64,000 nucleotides of DNA from Burkholderia cepacia (GCF_029962485.1 NZ_CP073638.1:1550001-1614000); one strand, 5' to 3'; shown: positions 21,839-31,444, counted from the first letter of the stretch. Notes: generated by a model not told the origin, from the letters alone. Program-made: numbers and translations.

Positions 21839-23413
21839 ATGACCACCGCGTTTTCCGGCGACCCCGCGTCGCAACCGACCAGGCAGCGCGTATTCGCGTT
21901 CGCGCTGATGTGCGTCGGCTTCTTCATGGCGACGCTCGACATCCAGATCGTCGCGTCGTCGCTGCGCGACATCGGCGGTGGGCTTTCCGCCAGCCAGGAC
22001 GAACTGTCGTGGGTGCAGACGGCCTACCTGATCGCCGAGATCATCGTGATCCCGATGTCGGGCTGGCTGTCGAAGGTGATGTCGACGCGCTGGCTGTTCG
22101 TCGCATCGGCCGTGGGCTTCACGATCACCAGCATGCTGTGCGGGCTCGCGTGGGACATCAACTCGATGATCCTGTTTCGCGGGCTGCAGGGCGCGCTCGG
22201 CGCCGCGATGATCCCGACCGTGTTCACCACCGCGTTCGTGCTGTTCCCCGGCAAGCAGCGGCTGATCGCGTCGACGACCATCGGCGCGCTCGCGTCGCTC
22301 GCGCCGGCGATCGGCCCCGTGATTGGCGGCTGGATCACCGACCAGTGGTCGTGGCACTGGCTGTTCTACCTGAACCTCGTGCCGGGCATCGCGGTGGCCG
22401 CGCTCGTGCCGCGCTACGTGCATATCGACGAGCCCGACCTCAGCCTCATCAAGCGCGGCGACTATCTCGGCATCGTGCTGATGTCAGGCTTCCTCGGCTG
22501 CCTCGAATACGTGCTCGAAGAAGGCCCGCGCAAGAACTGGTTTGGCGACGATGCGATCGTCATCTGCGCGTGGATTTCCGGCATCTGCGGTTTCCTGTTC
22601 CTCGTGCATGCGCTCACCGCGAAAGATCCGATCGTCGACCTGCGCGCGCTCGCCGTGCGCAACTTCGGGATCGGCAGCCTGCTGTCGTTCGTGACCGGCA
22701 TCGGCATCTTCGTGACCGTGTTCCTGACGCCGCTGTTTCTCGCGCAGGTGCGTGCGTTCAGCTCGCTGCAGATCGGTATCGCGCTGCTGTCGGTCGGTGC
22801 GTTCCAGTTGCTCGCGCTGTGTGCGTATGCGTTCGCAGCGCGCTACTTCAGCATGCGTGCGCTGCTGGTGTTCGGGCTGATCTGTTTCGGCCTCGGCTGC
22901 TACCTGTACACGCCGATCACGCACGACTGGGGCTGGAAGGAACTGCTGCTGCCGCAGGCGCTGCGCGGCATCGGTCAGCAATTCAGCGTACCGCCGATCG
23001 TGACGATGGCGCTCGGCTCGCTGCCGCAATCGCGGCTGAAATCGGCGAGCGGGTTGTTCAACCTGATGCGTAACCTCGGCGGGGCGATCGGTATCGCGGT
23101 GAGCGCGACGATGCTCAACGACCGGCTGAACTTTCACTATCTGCGGCTGAACGAGCACGTGAGTGCCGGCGAACCGCAGATCGCGTCGCTGCTCGATCGT
23201 CAGGCGGCCTACTGGGGCTCGGTGGCAGGCAATACGCTGAATACCGCGCAGGCCGGGCTCGCGAACCTGCATCGGCTGATTTATCGCGAAGCGCTGACGC
23301 TCACGTATGCCGATGCGTACTACGCGCTGTCGCTGTGCTTCGTCGTCGCGCTGCTTGCCGTCGTGTTTTCCAAACCCATTACGTTGAACGCGCCGCCGCC
23401 GGACGCGCACTGA
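21839..23413 (+). CDS. emrB: EmrB/DHA2-family MFS multidrug transporter
   Basis: This 524-residue proton-driven exporter has 14 predicted transmembrane helices. The family motifs are LDIQIVASSLRDIGGGLSAS in helix 1 and its loop, motif A-like GWLSKVMSTRWLF, and motif C-like SLAPAIGPVIGGWITDQWSW. The start at 21839 is 13 bp after emrA with GGGAG upstream. Together with EmrA and the outer-membrane factor it would expel hydrophobic drugs or aromatic acids across both membranes. The substrate cannot be read from sequence. Confidence 0.9.
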   Translation: MTTAFSGDPASQPTRQRVFAFALMCVGFFMATLDIQIVASSLRDIGGGLSASQDELSWVQTAYLIAEIIVIPMSGWLSKVMSTRWLFVASAVGFTITSMLCGLAWDINSMILFRGLQGALGAAMIPTVFTTAFVLFPGKQRLIASTTIGALASLAPAIGPVIGGWITDQWSWHWLFYLNLVPGIAVAALVPRYVHIDEPDLSLIKRGDYLGIVLMSGFLGCLEYVLEEGPRKNWFGDDAIVICAWISGICGFLFLVHALTAKDPIVDLRALAVRNFGIGSLLSFVTGIGIFVTVFLTPLFLAQVRAFSSLQIGIALLSVGAFQLLALCAYAFAARYFSMRALLVFGLICFGLGCYLYTPITHDWGWKELLLPQALRGIGQQFSVPPIVTMALGSLPQSRLKSASGLFNLMRNLGGAIGIAVSATMLNDRLNFHYLRLNEHVSAGEPQIASLLDRQAAYWGSVAGNTLNTAQAGLANLHRLIYREALTLTYADAYYALSLCFVVALLAVVFSKPITLNAPPPDAH

Positions 23414-23423
23414 GATCGTCATC

Positions 23424-24860
23424 ATGAAAAAGCTACTTCTCGCGCTGGCTGTCAGTGCATTCGCCGCCGGGTGTGCGGTGCAGCCCGCGCAGCATCCGGC
23501 GCTGCCCGAATCCGTTCAGACGCTCGCGCCCGCTGCCTGGGATACGGACGTGCCGCGCGCTGGCATCGACGCCGCCGCATGGTGGGCGCAATTCCACGAT
23601 CCCGTGCTCGACCAACTGATCGCCACCGTGCTCGACGGCAACCTCGATCTGCAGGCAGCCGCCGAACGCGTGAAGCAGGCGCAGGCGCTGACCGTGCAGA
23701 AGCGCGCGGTGCTGCTGCCCGAACTCGACGCGACCGCGCATGCGGCCGACGCGCGGCAGAACACGCCGCCGCCGCTCGGGTATGTGCGGCAGGCTGGCGC
23801 GGGGCTTGCGCTGAGCTGGTCGCCCGATGTGTTCGGCGGTGAACGGCTCGATTTGCTTGCCGCGCAGGCGGAACTCGTCGGGCAGAAACATGCGGAAGAT
23901 GCGATGCGGCTCGCGCTTGCTGCCGATGCGGCATCCGCGTATGTCGATCTGCGCTGGGCGCAGCAGGAGTTGAAGATCCTGCAGGACAACGCGAAGATCC
24001 GGCAGCACGCGCTCGAACTCACGCGCAAGCGGCAGGCGTTCGGGTTGTCGACGGAGCTCGACGTTACCCGCGCGCAGAACCAGCTCGATGCGCTCGAAGC
24101 GCGGATTCCGCCGACGCAGGCGCAGATCTCGCATCAGCTCAATCTGATAGCCGTGTATTCGGGGCGCACGCCGGAATCGGTCGATCGGCTCGTGTTGGCG
24201 CAGGCCGGGGAAATTCCCGCGCCGCCGGTTGGCGCGCCGGGAACGCTGCCTTCGCAGGCATTGTTGCGGCGGCCCGATGTGCTGACGGCTTATGCGCAGG
24301 TCGAGCGGCGTGCGGCGCAAGTGGGCGTGGCGAAAGCCGAGCGATATCCGAAGTTTTCGTTGAACCTGACGGACGGGATTCTGGCGGCTTCGTATCTCGG
24401 GTTGCCGACGTTGACCGATAACCTGTTCAGCGCGGCGTTGAGTGCGACGAGCCCGATCTTCAACGCGGGGCGGATTACCGCCGATATCTCGCAGAGCGAA
24501 AGCCGGATGCGCGAGTCGGAACTCGGGTTACGGCAGACGATGCTGCAAGCGTTGCGCGAAGTCGAGGATGCGCGTGCGAATCTCGTCAGTTCCGACGAGG
24601 CGACGCGGAAGCTGGGTAGCGCGCTCTCTGCATCGGACAAGGCGCTTGGGTTGGCGAATCAGCTCTATAAGGGTGGCGCGACGGATTTTCTGGATGTGCT
24701 GTCGGCGCAGGAGGTTTATCTGCGGGATTCGGATTCGCTCAATCAGCTCAAGCGGGAGCATGCGCTGGCGGCGGTGGCGTTGTATCGGTCGCTTGGGGGC
24801 GGGTGGAGCAGGAATGACGCGGCCGGCGGGCCGGAGGTGGAGGCTGTGGCGAAGAACTAG
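23424..24860 (+). CDS. Outer-membrane efflux lipoprotein (NodT/OprM family)
   Basis: This 478-residue outer-membrane factor begins with a lipoprotein signal peptide (MKKLLLALAVSAFAAGCAVQ, lipobox AAGC with Cys at 17). WWAQFHDPVLDQLIATVLDGNLDLQAA, shortened here to WWAQFHDPVLDQLIATVL, is the typical start of the TolC-like domain. LLRRPDVLTAYAQVERRAAQ is the conserved repeat element. It is the third gene of the emr operon, 10 bp after emrB, and supplies the exit duct. Confidence 0.9.
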   Translation: MKKLLLALAVSAFAAGCAVQPAQHPALPESVQTLAPAAWDTDVPRAGIDAAAWWAQFHDPVLDQLIATVLDGNLDLQAAAERVKQAQALTVQKRAVLLPELDATAHAADARQNTPPPLGYVRQAGAGLALSWSPDVFGGERLDLLAAQAELVGQKHAEDAMRLALAADAASAYVDLRWAQQELKILQDNAKIRQHALELTRKRQAFGLSTELDVTRAQNQLDALEARIPPTQAQISHQLNLIAVYSGRTPESVDRLVLAQAGEIPAPPVGAPGTLPSQALLRRPDVLTAYAQVERRAAQVGVAKAERYPKFSLNLTDGILAASYLGLPTLTDNLFSAALSATSPIFNAGRITADISQSESRMRESELGLRQTMLQALREVEDARANLVSSDEATRKLGSALSASDKALGLANQLYKGGATDFLDVLSAQEVYLRDSDSLNQLKREHALAAVALYRSLGGGWSRNDAAGGPEVEAVAKN

Positions 24861-24875
24861 GCGCAGTCACGATCC

Positions 24876-24903
24876 GGCGCCGGCCTCAACACTTGCCGGC
24901 GCC
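24876..24903 (+). terminator. Stem-loop ending the emr operon
   Basis: There is a perfect 9-bp GC-only repeat (GGCGCCGGC and GCCGGCGCC) with a 10-nt loop, 16 bp after the last efflux gene. There is no T-run. Confidence 0.5.
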
Positions 24904-24915
24904 CCGCCCCGCCCT

Positions 24916-25098
24916 TCAGCCGCACGATCCGAGACATTGGACCGATGACAAGGCGATCAAGTAGACCGCCAACCATGCGATACCCAGCCCAGCGATCACG
25001 GTGACGATACGCGTGACGAGCATGTGCCAGAACCGGATCGCGGCGAACACGCCTGCCGCCAGCAGGAGCACGATGACGATCGGCCCGATCACATTCAT
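24916..25098 (-). CDS. Small two-helix membrane protein
   Basis: This 60-residue protein is almost entirely two hydrophobic helices (about 5-25, IVIVLLLAAGVFAAIRFW, and 30-52, IVTVIAGLGIAWLAVYLIAL) with a Cys-containing tail (VQCLGSCG). It starts 6 bp after the stop of the GST gene on the same strand, which suggests it is translated with it. I do not recognise a family. The hydrophobic periodicity argues that it is real. Confidence 0.5.
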   Translation of the reverse strand: MNVIGPIVIVLLLAAGVFAAIRFWHMLVTRIVTVIAGLGIAWLAVYLIALSSVQCLGSCG

Positions 25099-25104
25099 CG
25101 CGAA

Positions 25105-25737
25105 TTACAGCGGCGGCCGCTTCAGCTTCACCCAGCGCTGCACCGACGTCCGCTCCCACTGCGCACGCGCATAGTCGGCGAGGCGCTGCGGCACCGGATC
25201 GTCATTCAGCACCAGACGGTTCAGCATCACCGCCAGATCGACATCCGCAATGCTCCACTCGCCGAACAGGTTCACCGCACCGGGCGCGAGCACCTTGTCG
25301 GCAGCCGCGAACAGCTTCTGCGCGGCGGCCTGCGCGAGACTCGACAGCGGCTCGCTCGACGGGCCGTAGAACAGCACTTCGGTCGACCGTTCCGTGCGGA
25401 TCGCCATCAGGTCGCTGCGCAGCCACGCCTGCACCTGCCGCGCCCGCGCACGCTGGCGCGGCTCGGCCGGATAGAGCCGTGTGCCCGGGAAGGTCTCGTC
25501 GAGATATTCGGTAATCGCCGACGATTCCGACAGCGCGAAATCGTCGTGCACGAGCGTCGGCACGCGTTGCGTCAGCGACGTCGCCGCATAGTCCGGCGCG
25601 AAATGCGCGCGGTTGCCGAGATCGACGGTCACCAGTTCGTAAGGGAGTGCCTTTTCCTCGAGCGCGACAAAGACCGACATCGCGTAAGGGCTCGTGTATT
25701 GCGCATCCGCGTAGAGACGGAGATTACCGGTTTGCAC
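25105..25737 (-). CDS. Glutathione S-transferase
   Basis: This 210-residue cytosolic GST has a thioredoxin-fold N-terminal domain (about 1-80: LRLYADAQYTSPYAMSVFVA, then RVPTLVHDDFALSESSAITEYL, the conserved cis-Pro and Ser-Glu glutathione contacts) and an all-helical C-terminal domain. I chose the GTG at 25737 because AAGGAG stands 7 bp upstream; the frame extends to 25806 without support. TSPYA places it near the YfcF-like group. The substrate is unknown. Confidence 0.87.
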   Translation of the reverse strand: MQTGNLRLYADAQYTSPYAMSVFVALEEKALPYELVTVDLGNRAHFAPDYAATSLTQRVPTLVHDDFALSESSAITEYLDETFPGTRLYPAEPRQRARARQVQAWLRSDLMAIRTERSTEVLFYGPSSEPLSSLAQAAAQKLFAAADKVLAPGAVNLFGEWSIADVDLAVMLNRLVLNDDPVPQRLADYARAQWERTSVQRWVKLKRPPL

Positions 25738-25880
25738 TGCAGGCTCCTTGTGGGTGCGGAGGTCGGCGATTGCCGGTTGGCGCGCCGCCGGGCTCCGGGT
25801 GGTCAATGCGGTGTGTTCGACAGATTAGCAGCGGCGGAAACCGCGTTGTTTGCTGTTTTGTGTGCGCTGCCGCCGTGTGG

Positions 25881-26372
25881 TCACGCGGCGGCGGGCCAGC
25901 GATATCCGATCACTTCGTTCAACGGGTACGCGAGTTCGCGGACTTCTTCCAGCTGGTTGCCACCGAAGAGGTACACCTGTTCGGCGTCGTGACGCAGGTA
26001 GAAACCGACGTGCCCTTTCCAGCTCGTCGGGTCGTCACGCGTCAGGATCGCGATGCAGCCGTAGACCGGGCGGTCCAGCGGGCGGCCCCATTCGAGCCAT
26101 GAGCGTGCCAGTGCGGAGCCGGTGCCGCGGAATCCGGCGTGTTTCATGCACCAGTTGACGAAGGACGAGCACCAGGAAATTTTGTCGTCGTAACCGACCA
26201 GGTTCGTCTGGTTGTTGTATTCGACGATGCGCGGGTTGATGCTGCCCGGCGGATGGCGACGGATGCCGAGTTCGGCCAGGGCGACGCGCATCCACGGCGG
26301 ATGGGCGGCCTCCGGGTTGCGCTCAGGATTGGATAGGGTCACGTCGTTCTCGGGCGAGTGTGATGTGTGCAC
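25881..26372 (-). CDS. TIGR02594-family (NlpC/P60-CHAP-like) protein
   Basis: This protein of about 163 residues contains WMRVALAELGIRRHPPGSINP, DKISWCSSFVNWCMKHAG with a Cys in the catalytic position, and GHVGFYLRHDAEQVYLFGGNQ with the partner His. This is the pattern of TIGR02594 proteins, relatives of CHAP/NlpC cysteine peptidases that are often found in phage or toxin contexts as cell-wall hydrolases. It stands alone here with no holin or phage genes. The start is uncertain: GTG at 26372 or a GTG about 11 codons later, neither with a strong ribosome-binding site. Confidence 0.75.
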   Translation of the reverse strand: MHTSHSPENDVTLSNPERNPEAAHPPWMRVALAELGIRRHPPGSINPRIVEYNNQTNLVGYDDKISWCSSFVNWCMKHAGFRGTGSALARSWLEWGRPLDRPVYGCIAILTRDDPTSWKGHVGFYLRHDAEQVYLFGGNQLEEVRELAYPLNEVIGYRWPAAA

Positions 26373-26522
26373 AATCTTCGCACGAATGCGGAAGTTGGCA
26401 GCATCGTTCGGTCATCCAGTTGGGTGGGTAGAGAATCGACCGCACGCGAGGTTCGGGCGCGCGATGTTGCGCGCCCCCGGGTGACTCACATGCGCTGGGT
26501 GCCCGGCACCACGGGGTTGCCT

Positions 26523-26747
26523 TTAACCGCGCGTATCGACCCAGTTGCGTGCCCAGCGTGCCGAGTGCCGCAGTGCCTGCGCTTCAGTCGCGAAGTAATC
26601 GAGCGAATAGAACCGGTAGCGGCCTTCGGCGGACGCGCTATCGATGCGTTCGAGCTGCAGGTTGGCTGAAAAACTGCCGTCGGGCAAACAATGCGCCGAG
26701 GGTTGGACGGCATAGCCATTGTATTGCTGAATTCGTTTGTTTGGCAT
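26523..26747 (-). CDS. Small protein of unknown function
   Basis: This 74-residue hypothetical starts at the ATG at 26747 (MPNKRIQQYNGYAV) after an A/T-rich leader. Content such as LQLERIDSASAEGRYRFYSLDYFATEAQALRHSARWARNWVD looks like a small alpha/beta domain; that segment spans about residues 27-69. Frame and composition look coding, but I recognise no family. Confidence 0.6.
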   Translation of the reverse strand: MPNKRIQQYNGYAVQPSAHCLPDGSFSANLQLERIDSASAEGRYRFYSLDYFATEAQALRHSARWARNWVDTRG

Positions 26748-26990
26748 TTTTAATTTTAATAATGTTCGACTGCGCGCGTGCCGTGCGAAATGTGCACGGA
26801 TGCGCCGACTCAAAGCCATTGCGAGCTGAATCTGAAGCAGTCGGAAAGCGAAAATAAGGCGCTGTGGCCGGAGGGGGGAATGAAGTGCAACGAGGCGTGT
26901 GGCGCTTGGTTAGCTGCTGAATGAACAGACGCAGCCAAGAACAATCGCGCCAACTTTAGGAGACAAAGCTCCGTGAGGATGTCGCTGCGA

Positions 26991-27016
26991 CCCGGCGCCC
27001 ATCGTGGGAGGCCGGG
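26991..27016 (-). terminator. Stem-loop downstream of cold-shock gene
   Basis: CCCGGC and GCCGGG arms enclose an inner CCCA/TGGG pair, giving a compact hairpin 12 bp after the csp stop. No T-run follows on the minus strand. Confidence 0.4.
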
Positions 27017-27027
27017 CCCTTCAAACT

Positions 27028-27231
27028 TTACAGCGGCTTGATGTTGGCCGCTTGCAGACCCTTCGGGCCTTGCTTCGTCTCGAAGCTCACTTTCTGGTTT
27101 TCAGCCAGCGTCTTGAAGCCGTCGGCACGAATTTCCGAGAAATGAGCGAACAGGTCGTCGCCGCCGTTGTCCGGCGTGATGAAGCCAAAGCCTTTGCTGT
27201 CGTTGAACCACTTGACGATACCGGTATCCAT
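27028..27231 (-). CDS. Cold-shock protein (CspA family)
   Basis: This 67-residue OB-fold RNA chaperone is of standard length. RNP1 is KGFGFITP and RNP2 is DLFAHFSEI, preceded by GIVKWFNDS. It destabilises RNA structure at low temperature or during growth transitions. A promoter-like element at 27372-27400 would give a leader of roughly 130 nt, as for thermoregulated csp mRNAs. Confidence 0.95.
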   Translation of the reverse strand: MDTGIVKWFNDSKGFGFITPDNGGDDLFAHFSEIRADGFKTLAENQKVSFETKQGPKGLQAANIKPL

Positions 27232-27371
27232 GAAGATTCCTTGAGAAAAAAATTAAAGATTTGCCCTGTTGGAGAGCGCGTGAAGTATCAAGGAGGGAGT
27301 GGACAACGAATACCGCTGAGGAGAGCGAGCAATTGATGAACAGCAATCGGACTTCTTGGACTTCGACGCAT

Positions 27372-27400
27372 ACACTAACCGCCGGGCTTGAGCGCGTCAA
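27372..27400 (-). promoter_or_regulatory. Sigma70-type promoter of the cold-shock gene with long leader
   Basis: On the minus strand, TTGACG (27400-27395), a 17-bp spacer and TAGTGT (27377-27372) make a good vegetative promoter. It leaves an A/T-rich leader of about 130 nt before the csp start. The rest of the 27232-27607 gap holds no gene. Confidence 0.55.
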
Positions 27401-27607
27401 CAGCTAACTTGTAACTGTTTTACCTCGCGATCCGCTCTTCGGGCGAATCGATGCGGCCCTAACAGGCTGCGTGCGTTGCCTGGCCGGGCGCGCGTGCCCA
27501 CGATCTCCGCACGAGTACGCCGATCGGCTAGGCCCTTCCCGCTTTGTGATTTCCGTTCGATCCGCCCGTATCATATCGGCAGTCCCCGCCCCAATTCCCC
27601 GCCCGTC

Positions 27608-28519
27608 ATGCGCATCACGCCGCTTCCGCCCCTGCAGTGCCTCGTCGCGTTCGAAGCCGCCGTGCGGCACGCGAGCTTCACGAAAGCCGCCGCCGAACTG
27701 CACCTGACCCAAAGCGCGATCAGCCGCCAGATCCAGCAGCTCGAGGAATTCCTCGGCCGCTCGCTGTTCGTGCGCGAACATCGCTCGCTGCGGCTGACGA
27801 TCGCCGGCGAGCAATACGCGGCGCAGGTCCACCATCTGCTCACGCAATGCGCGGAAGCCACGCACGACGTGATGAAACCGTACGGCGATCTCGAACTGAC
27901 GATCGCGTGCTCGTCCGGCGTCGCGGTGCTGTGGCTGACGCCGCGGCTGCCGGACTTTCGCGCCGCGTATCCGAACATCAAGCTGCGCCTGATCGTGCGC
28001 GACGGCCTTGCCTCGATGTCGCCGGCGGAATTCGACGTCGGCGTCTACTACGTGCGCCAGCAGGCCCCGGCCGAATACACCGTGCGCAAGCTCTTCGACG
28101 AGGAAGTGTTTCCCGTCTGCGCGCCGGGCTATCTGGCCGGCCGCACGCTGAGCGCGGCCGACCTCGCGAACGAAACGCTGCTGCGCCTCGAAGACGGCCA
28201 GCGCCAATGGATGTCGTGGCCGGAATGGTTCGACATGAACGACGTCGACCGGCAGAAGCTGCAGCCGCAGGACATCATGATCAACTCGTATCCGCAGATC
28301 GTGCAGATGACGATTCTCGGCCAGGGCGTGTCGCTCGGCTGGCGCTACATGATCGACGCGTGCATCGAAGCCGGGCTGCTCGTGCGCGTGACGGATGCGT
28401 CCGCGAGCCACGGCGGCGGCTACTACGTGATCTCGCCCAACGACCGCGCGCAGAACCAGGCCGCCCGCCTGTTCACGCGCTGGCTGTTCGAACAGGCGGA
28501 GAAACAGACCGCGCCCTGA
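27608..28519 (+). CDS. LysR-family regulator (GcvA-like)
   Basis: This 303-residue LysR regulator opens with PPLQCLVAFEAAVRHASFTKAA. Its helix-turn-helix FTKAAAELHLTQSAISRQI is typical of the GcvA group. The substrate domain covers about 92-295. It lies 132 bp upstream of, and in the same direction as, the MHS transporter and amidohydrolase genes, which it probably controls. Confidence 0.86.
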   Translation: MRITPLPPLQCLVAFEAAVRHASFTKAAAELHLTQSAISRQIQQLEEFLGRSLFVREHRSLRLTIAGEQYAAQVHHLLTQCAEATHDVMKPYGDLELTIACSSGVAVLWLTPRLPDFRAAYPNIKLRLIVRDGLASMSPAEFDVGVYYVRQQAPAEYTVRKLFDEEVFPVCAPGYLAGRTLSAADLANETLLRLEDGQRQWMSWPEWFDMNDVDRQKLQPQDIMINSYPQIVQMTILGQGVSLGWRYMIDACIEAGLLVRVTDASASHGGGYYVISPNDRAQNQAARLFTRWLFEQAEKQTAP

Positions 28520-28651
28520 AGGTCCCGAGCGCGATGCATGCGTCCAGCGCATGCGTGCATGCGAATCTTTCGTTTCAGAAAAAATTGCGCCTATCCGTAG
28601 CATGGGATTCATGCGGGGCAGCCGTCCCGTCTTCTGACAAAGGAAGAGACC

Positions 28652-29968
28652 ATGCAAGGAACGCTTTCCCCGCGCGCCGCGCCTTCCGTCGATGCGGCCG
28701 TGCAGCAACGCCGCCGCGCCATCGTCGCGACCGTGATCGGCAACGGCCTCGAATGGTTCGACTTCACCGTCTACAGCTTCTTCGCGGTGATCATCGCGAA
28801 GCTGTTCTTCCCGACCGGCAACGAACTGACCTCCGTGCTGCTCACCGTCGCGACGTTCGGCGTCGGCTTCTTCATGCGGCCGGTGGGCGGCATCGTGCTC
28901 GGCGTCTATGCCGACAAGGTCGGACGCAAGGCCGCGCTGTCGCTCACGATCCTGCTGATGGCGGCCGGCACCGCGCTCATCGGGATCGCACCGACCTACG
29001 AACAGGCCGGCATCGCCGCGCCGCTCCTGATCGTCGTCGCGCGGCTGCTGCAAGGCTTCTCGGCCGGCGGCGAGATGGGCGGCGCCACGGCGTTCCTCAC
29101 CGAATACGCGCCACCGGAGAAACGCGCGTATTACTCGAGCTGGATCCAGTCGAGCATCGGTTTCGCGGTGCTGCTCGGCGCGGCGACCGGCACGTTCGTT
29201 ACCACGTCGCTCGATACGCAGGCACTGCATAGCTGGGGCTGGCGGCTGCCGTTCCTGCTCGGGATCATCGTCGGGCCGGTCGGTTACTTCATCCGCAGCC
29301 ATATCGACGAGACGCCCGCGTTCAGCGCCGTCGAATCGCAGGCGAAGGAAAGCTCGCCCTTGAAGGAGGTGCTGTCGACCTACCCGCGCGAAACGTTCGC
29401 GAGTTTTTCGATGGTCATTCTGTGGACCGTCTGTACCTACGTGCTGCTGTTCTACATGCCGACGTATTCCGTGCGCACGCTGCATCTGCCGCAATCGACC
29501 GGCTTCGCGGCCGGCATGGTCGGCGGGCTGATGATCATGTGCTGCTCGCCGATCGTCGGCCGGCTCGCCGACGCGTGGGGACGGCGCGTGTTCCTGTCCG
29601 GCTCGGCGCTCGCGATCCTCGTGCTGGCGTGGCCGATGTTCGCGTGGATCAATCATGCACCCGGGTTCGCGTCGTTGATCGTGTTCCAGGCCGTGTTCGG
29701 CGTGCTGATTGCGACTTATACGGGGCCGATCCTCGCGGCGTTCGCGGAGCTGTTTCCGACCAAGGTGCTGTCGACCGGGCTTTCGGTTGCGTACAACTTC
29801 GCGGTGACGATCTTCGGCGGGTTCGCGCCGTTCCTGATTACGTGGCTCATCGCCCGCACGGGCAGCAACATGGCGCCTGCTTTCTACGTGATTCTCGCGG
29901 CGGCAGTCAGTTTCGTCGGGACGCGCTTCGTGAAGGATGCGAAGCGTACGGCCTCCATGACTCGATAA
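28652..29968 (+). CDS. MHS-family metabolite:proton symporter (MFS)
   Basis: This 438-residue, 12-helix transporter has the MHS-family signatures GNGLEWFDFTVYSFFAVIIA in helix 1, GFFMRPVGGIVLGVYADKVGRK (motif A region, given here as VGGIVLGVYADKVGRK), and ARLLQGFSAGGEMGGATAFL. Relatives import citrate, alpha-ketoglutarate, shikimate or betaines. AAGGAAGAGA precedes the ATG. It is followed at 12 bp by an amidohydrolase, so its substrate is probably what that enzyme cleaves. Confidence 0.87.
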   Translation: MQGTLSPRAAPSVDAAVQQRRRAIVATVIGNGLEWFDFTVYSFFAVIIAKLFFPTGNELTSVLLTVATFGVGFFMRPVGGIVLGVYADKVGRKAALSLTILLMAAGTALIGIAPTYEQAGIAAPLLIVVARLLQGFSAGGEMGGATAFLTEYAPPEKRAYYSSWIQSSIGFAVLLGAATGTFVTTSLDTQALHSWGWRLPFLLGIIVGPVGYFIRSHIDETPAFSAVESQAKESSPLKEVLSTYPRETFASFSMVILWTVCTYVLLFYMPTYSVRTLHLPQSTGFAAGMVGGLMIMCCSPIVGRLADAWGRRVFLSGSALAILVLAWPMFAWINHAPGFASLIVFQAVFGVLIATYTGPILAAFAELFPTKVLSTGLSVAYNFAVTIFGGFAPFLITWLIARTGSNMAPAFYVILAAAVSFVGTRFVKDAKRTASMTR

Positions 29969-29980
29969 GGAAATTTCTCC

Positions 29981-31222
29981 ATGACCATTACCGTGCTTCA
30001 AGGCGGCAACGTGCTCGACCTCGAACGAGGCGTGTTGCTCGAACATCATCATGTCGTGATCGAAGGCGAACGGATCGTCGAAGTCACCGATCGGCCGGTG
30101 GATTTTCCGAATGCGCAGGTGATCGATGTACGCGGCAAGACCGTGATGCCGGGGTTCATCGATTGCCATGTGCATGTGCTGGCTTCGAATGCGAACCTTG
30201 GCGCGAATGCGACGCAGCCGAATATTCTCGCGGCGATTCGGTCGCTGCCGATTCTCGATGCGATGTTGTCGCGTGGGTTTACCAGCGTTCGGGATGCGGG
30301 AGGCGCGGATTGGAGTTTGATGCAGGCGGTCGAGACGGGGCTGGTTTCTGGGCCGCGGATTTTCCCGTCGGGGAAGGCGTTGTCGCAGACCGGCGGGCAT
30401 GGGGATTTTCGGCCTCGGGGGGATTTGCTGGAGCCCTGTTCTTGTTGCTTTCGGACGGGGGCGATTGCGCGGGTCGTTGACGGCGTCGAAGGTGTGCGGC
30501 TCGCGGTGCGTGAGGAGATTCAGAAAGGCGCGACGCAGATCAAGATCATGGCTTCAGGTGGAGTCGCTTCGCCGACAGATCCGATTGCCAATACGCAGTA
30601 TTCGGAGGATGAGATTCGTGCGATCGTCGATGAAGCCGAGGCTGCGAATACTTATGTGATGGCGCATGCGTATACGGGGCGGGCGATTGCGCGGGCCGTG
30701 CGCTGCGGTGTGCGGACGATCGAGCACGGGAATCTCGTGGATGAAGCGGCCGCCAAGATCATGCATGAGCATGGGGCGTTCGTGGTGCCAACGCTGGTGA
30801 CTTATGACGCGCTGGCCAAACATGGCGCGGAGTTCGGGATGCCCGCCGACTCCGTCGCGAAGGTGGCTTCCGTGCAGCAGAAAGGTCGCGAGTCGCTTGA
30901 GATCTATGCGAAGGCCGGCGTGAAGATGGGGTTCGGGTCGGATCTGCTCGGCGAGATGCATGCGTTTCAGTCGGGTGAGTTCCGGATTCGGGCGGAAGTG
31001 CTCGGGAATCTGGAAGCGCTCAGGTCTGCGACGACGGTGGCGGCGGAGATTGTGAATATGCAGGGGCTGCTTGGGGTGGTTGCGGTGGGAGCAATCGCCG
31101 ACCTCGTCGTGCTGGATGGCAATCCGCTCGAGAATATCGGGGTGGTGGCCGATGAAGGCGCGCGGGTCGAGTATGTATTGCAGCGGGGAGCGATTGTGAA
31201 GCGGCGTGATAGCGGGCGTTGA
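29981..31222 (+). CDS. Metal-dependent amidohydrolase (prolidase/imidazolonepropionase-like)
   Basis: This 413-residue amidohydrolase-superfamily enzyme has metal ligands in DCHVHVL (HxH), Lys in IKIMASGGV, His in MAHAYTG and IEHGNLV, and Asp in GFGSDLLGEM. Together these form the usual binuclear zinc barrel. The GGVASPTDPI and SLEIYAKAGVKM context resembles the Sgx9260/Cc2672 group of Xaa-amino-acid carboxypeptidases and dipeptidases. The gene sits behind an importer with AAGGAAATT between, so it likely processes an imported dipeptide-like or acylated amino acid. The exact substrate is unknown. Confidence 0.82.
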   Translation: MTITVLQGGNVLDLERGVLLEHHHVVIEGERIVEVTDRPVDFPNAQVIDVRGKTVMPGFIDCHVHVLASNANLGANATQPNILAAIRSLPILDAMLSRGFTSVRDAGGADWSLMQAVETGLVSGPRIFPSGKALSQTGGHGDFRPRGDLLEPCSCCFRTGAIARVVDGVEGVRLAVREEIQKGATQIKIMASGGVASPTDPIANTQYSEDEIRAIVDEAEAANTYVMAHAYTGRAIARAVRCGVRTIEHGNLVDEAAAKIMHEHGAFVVPTLVTYDALAKHGAEFGMPADSVAKVASVQQKGRESLEIYAKAGVKMGFGSDLLGEMHAFQSGEFRIRAEVLGNLEALRSATTVAAEIVNMQGLLGVVAVGAIADLVVLDGNPLENIGVVADEGARVEYVLQRGAIVKRRDSGR

Positions 31223-31444
31223 TGTGGAGGCATGCGGCTATTTCGGCGGGTGTAGCGCGGCCTCACGGGCCTTGCGGTCGTGACAGTTGTTGATGGTGGT
31301 AGCGGGTGTGAGTCGCGGCGTTTGCGGCAATGGCCAGGGCGGTGTCGCCCCGGCGGTCGGTCGCGTTCGGGAAGCACTACGCAAACGGTCAGTATGTAAT
31401 TGAGGACCTAGATTCACACGATCATGAAACAAACCAACTCTTAT

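Noticed and set aside
25881..26372. Prophage remnant around the TIGR02594 endolysin-like gene
   Set aside because: No holin, tail, integrase or other phage genes flank it; it stands alone in normal-composition DNA.
27404..30400. 998-codon open frame on the minus strand opposite lysR, the MHS transporter and the amidohydrolase
   Set aside because: The translation is His/Arg/Asp-rich with no fold or motif, whereas the opposite strand encodes three well-recognised proteins. It is a GC-skew shadow.
31223..31444. Attachment site or flanking repeat at the left edge of the island
   Set aside because: I found no direct repeat matching the right edge near 37110 and no integrase, so the mode of acquisition stays unknown.
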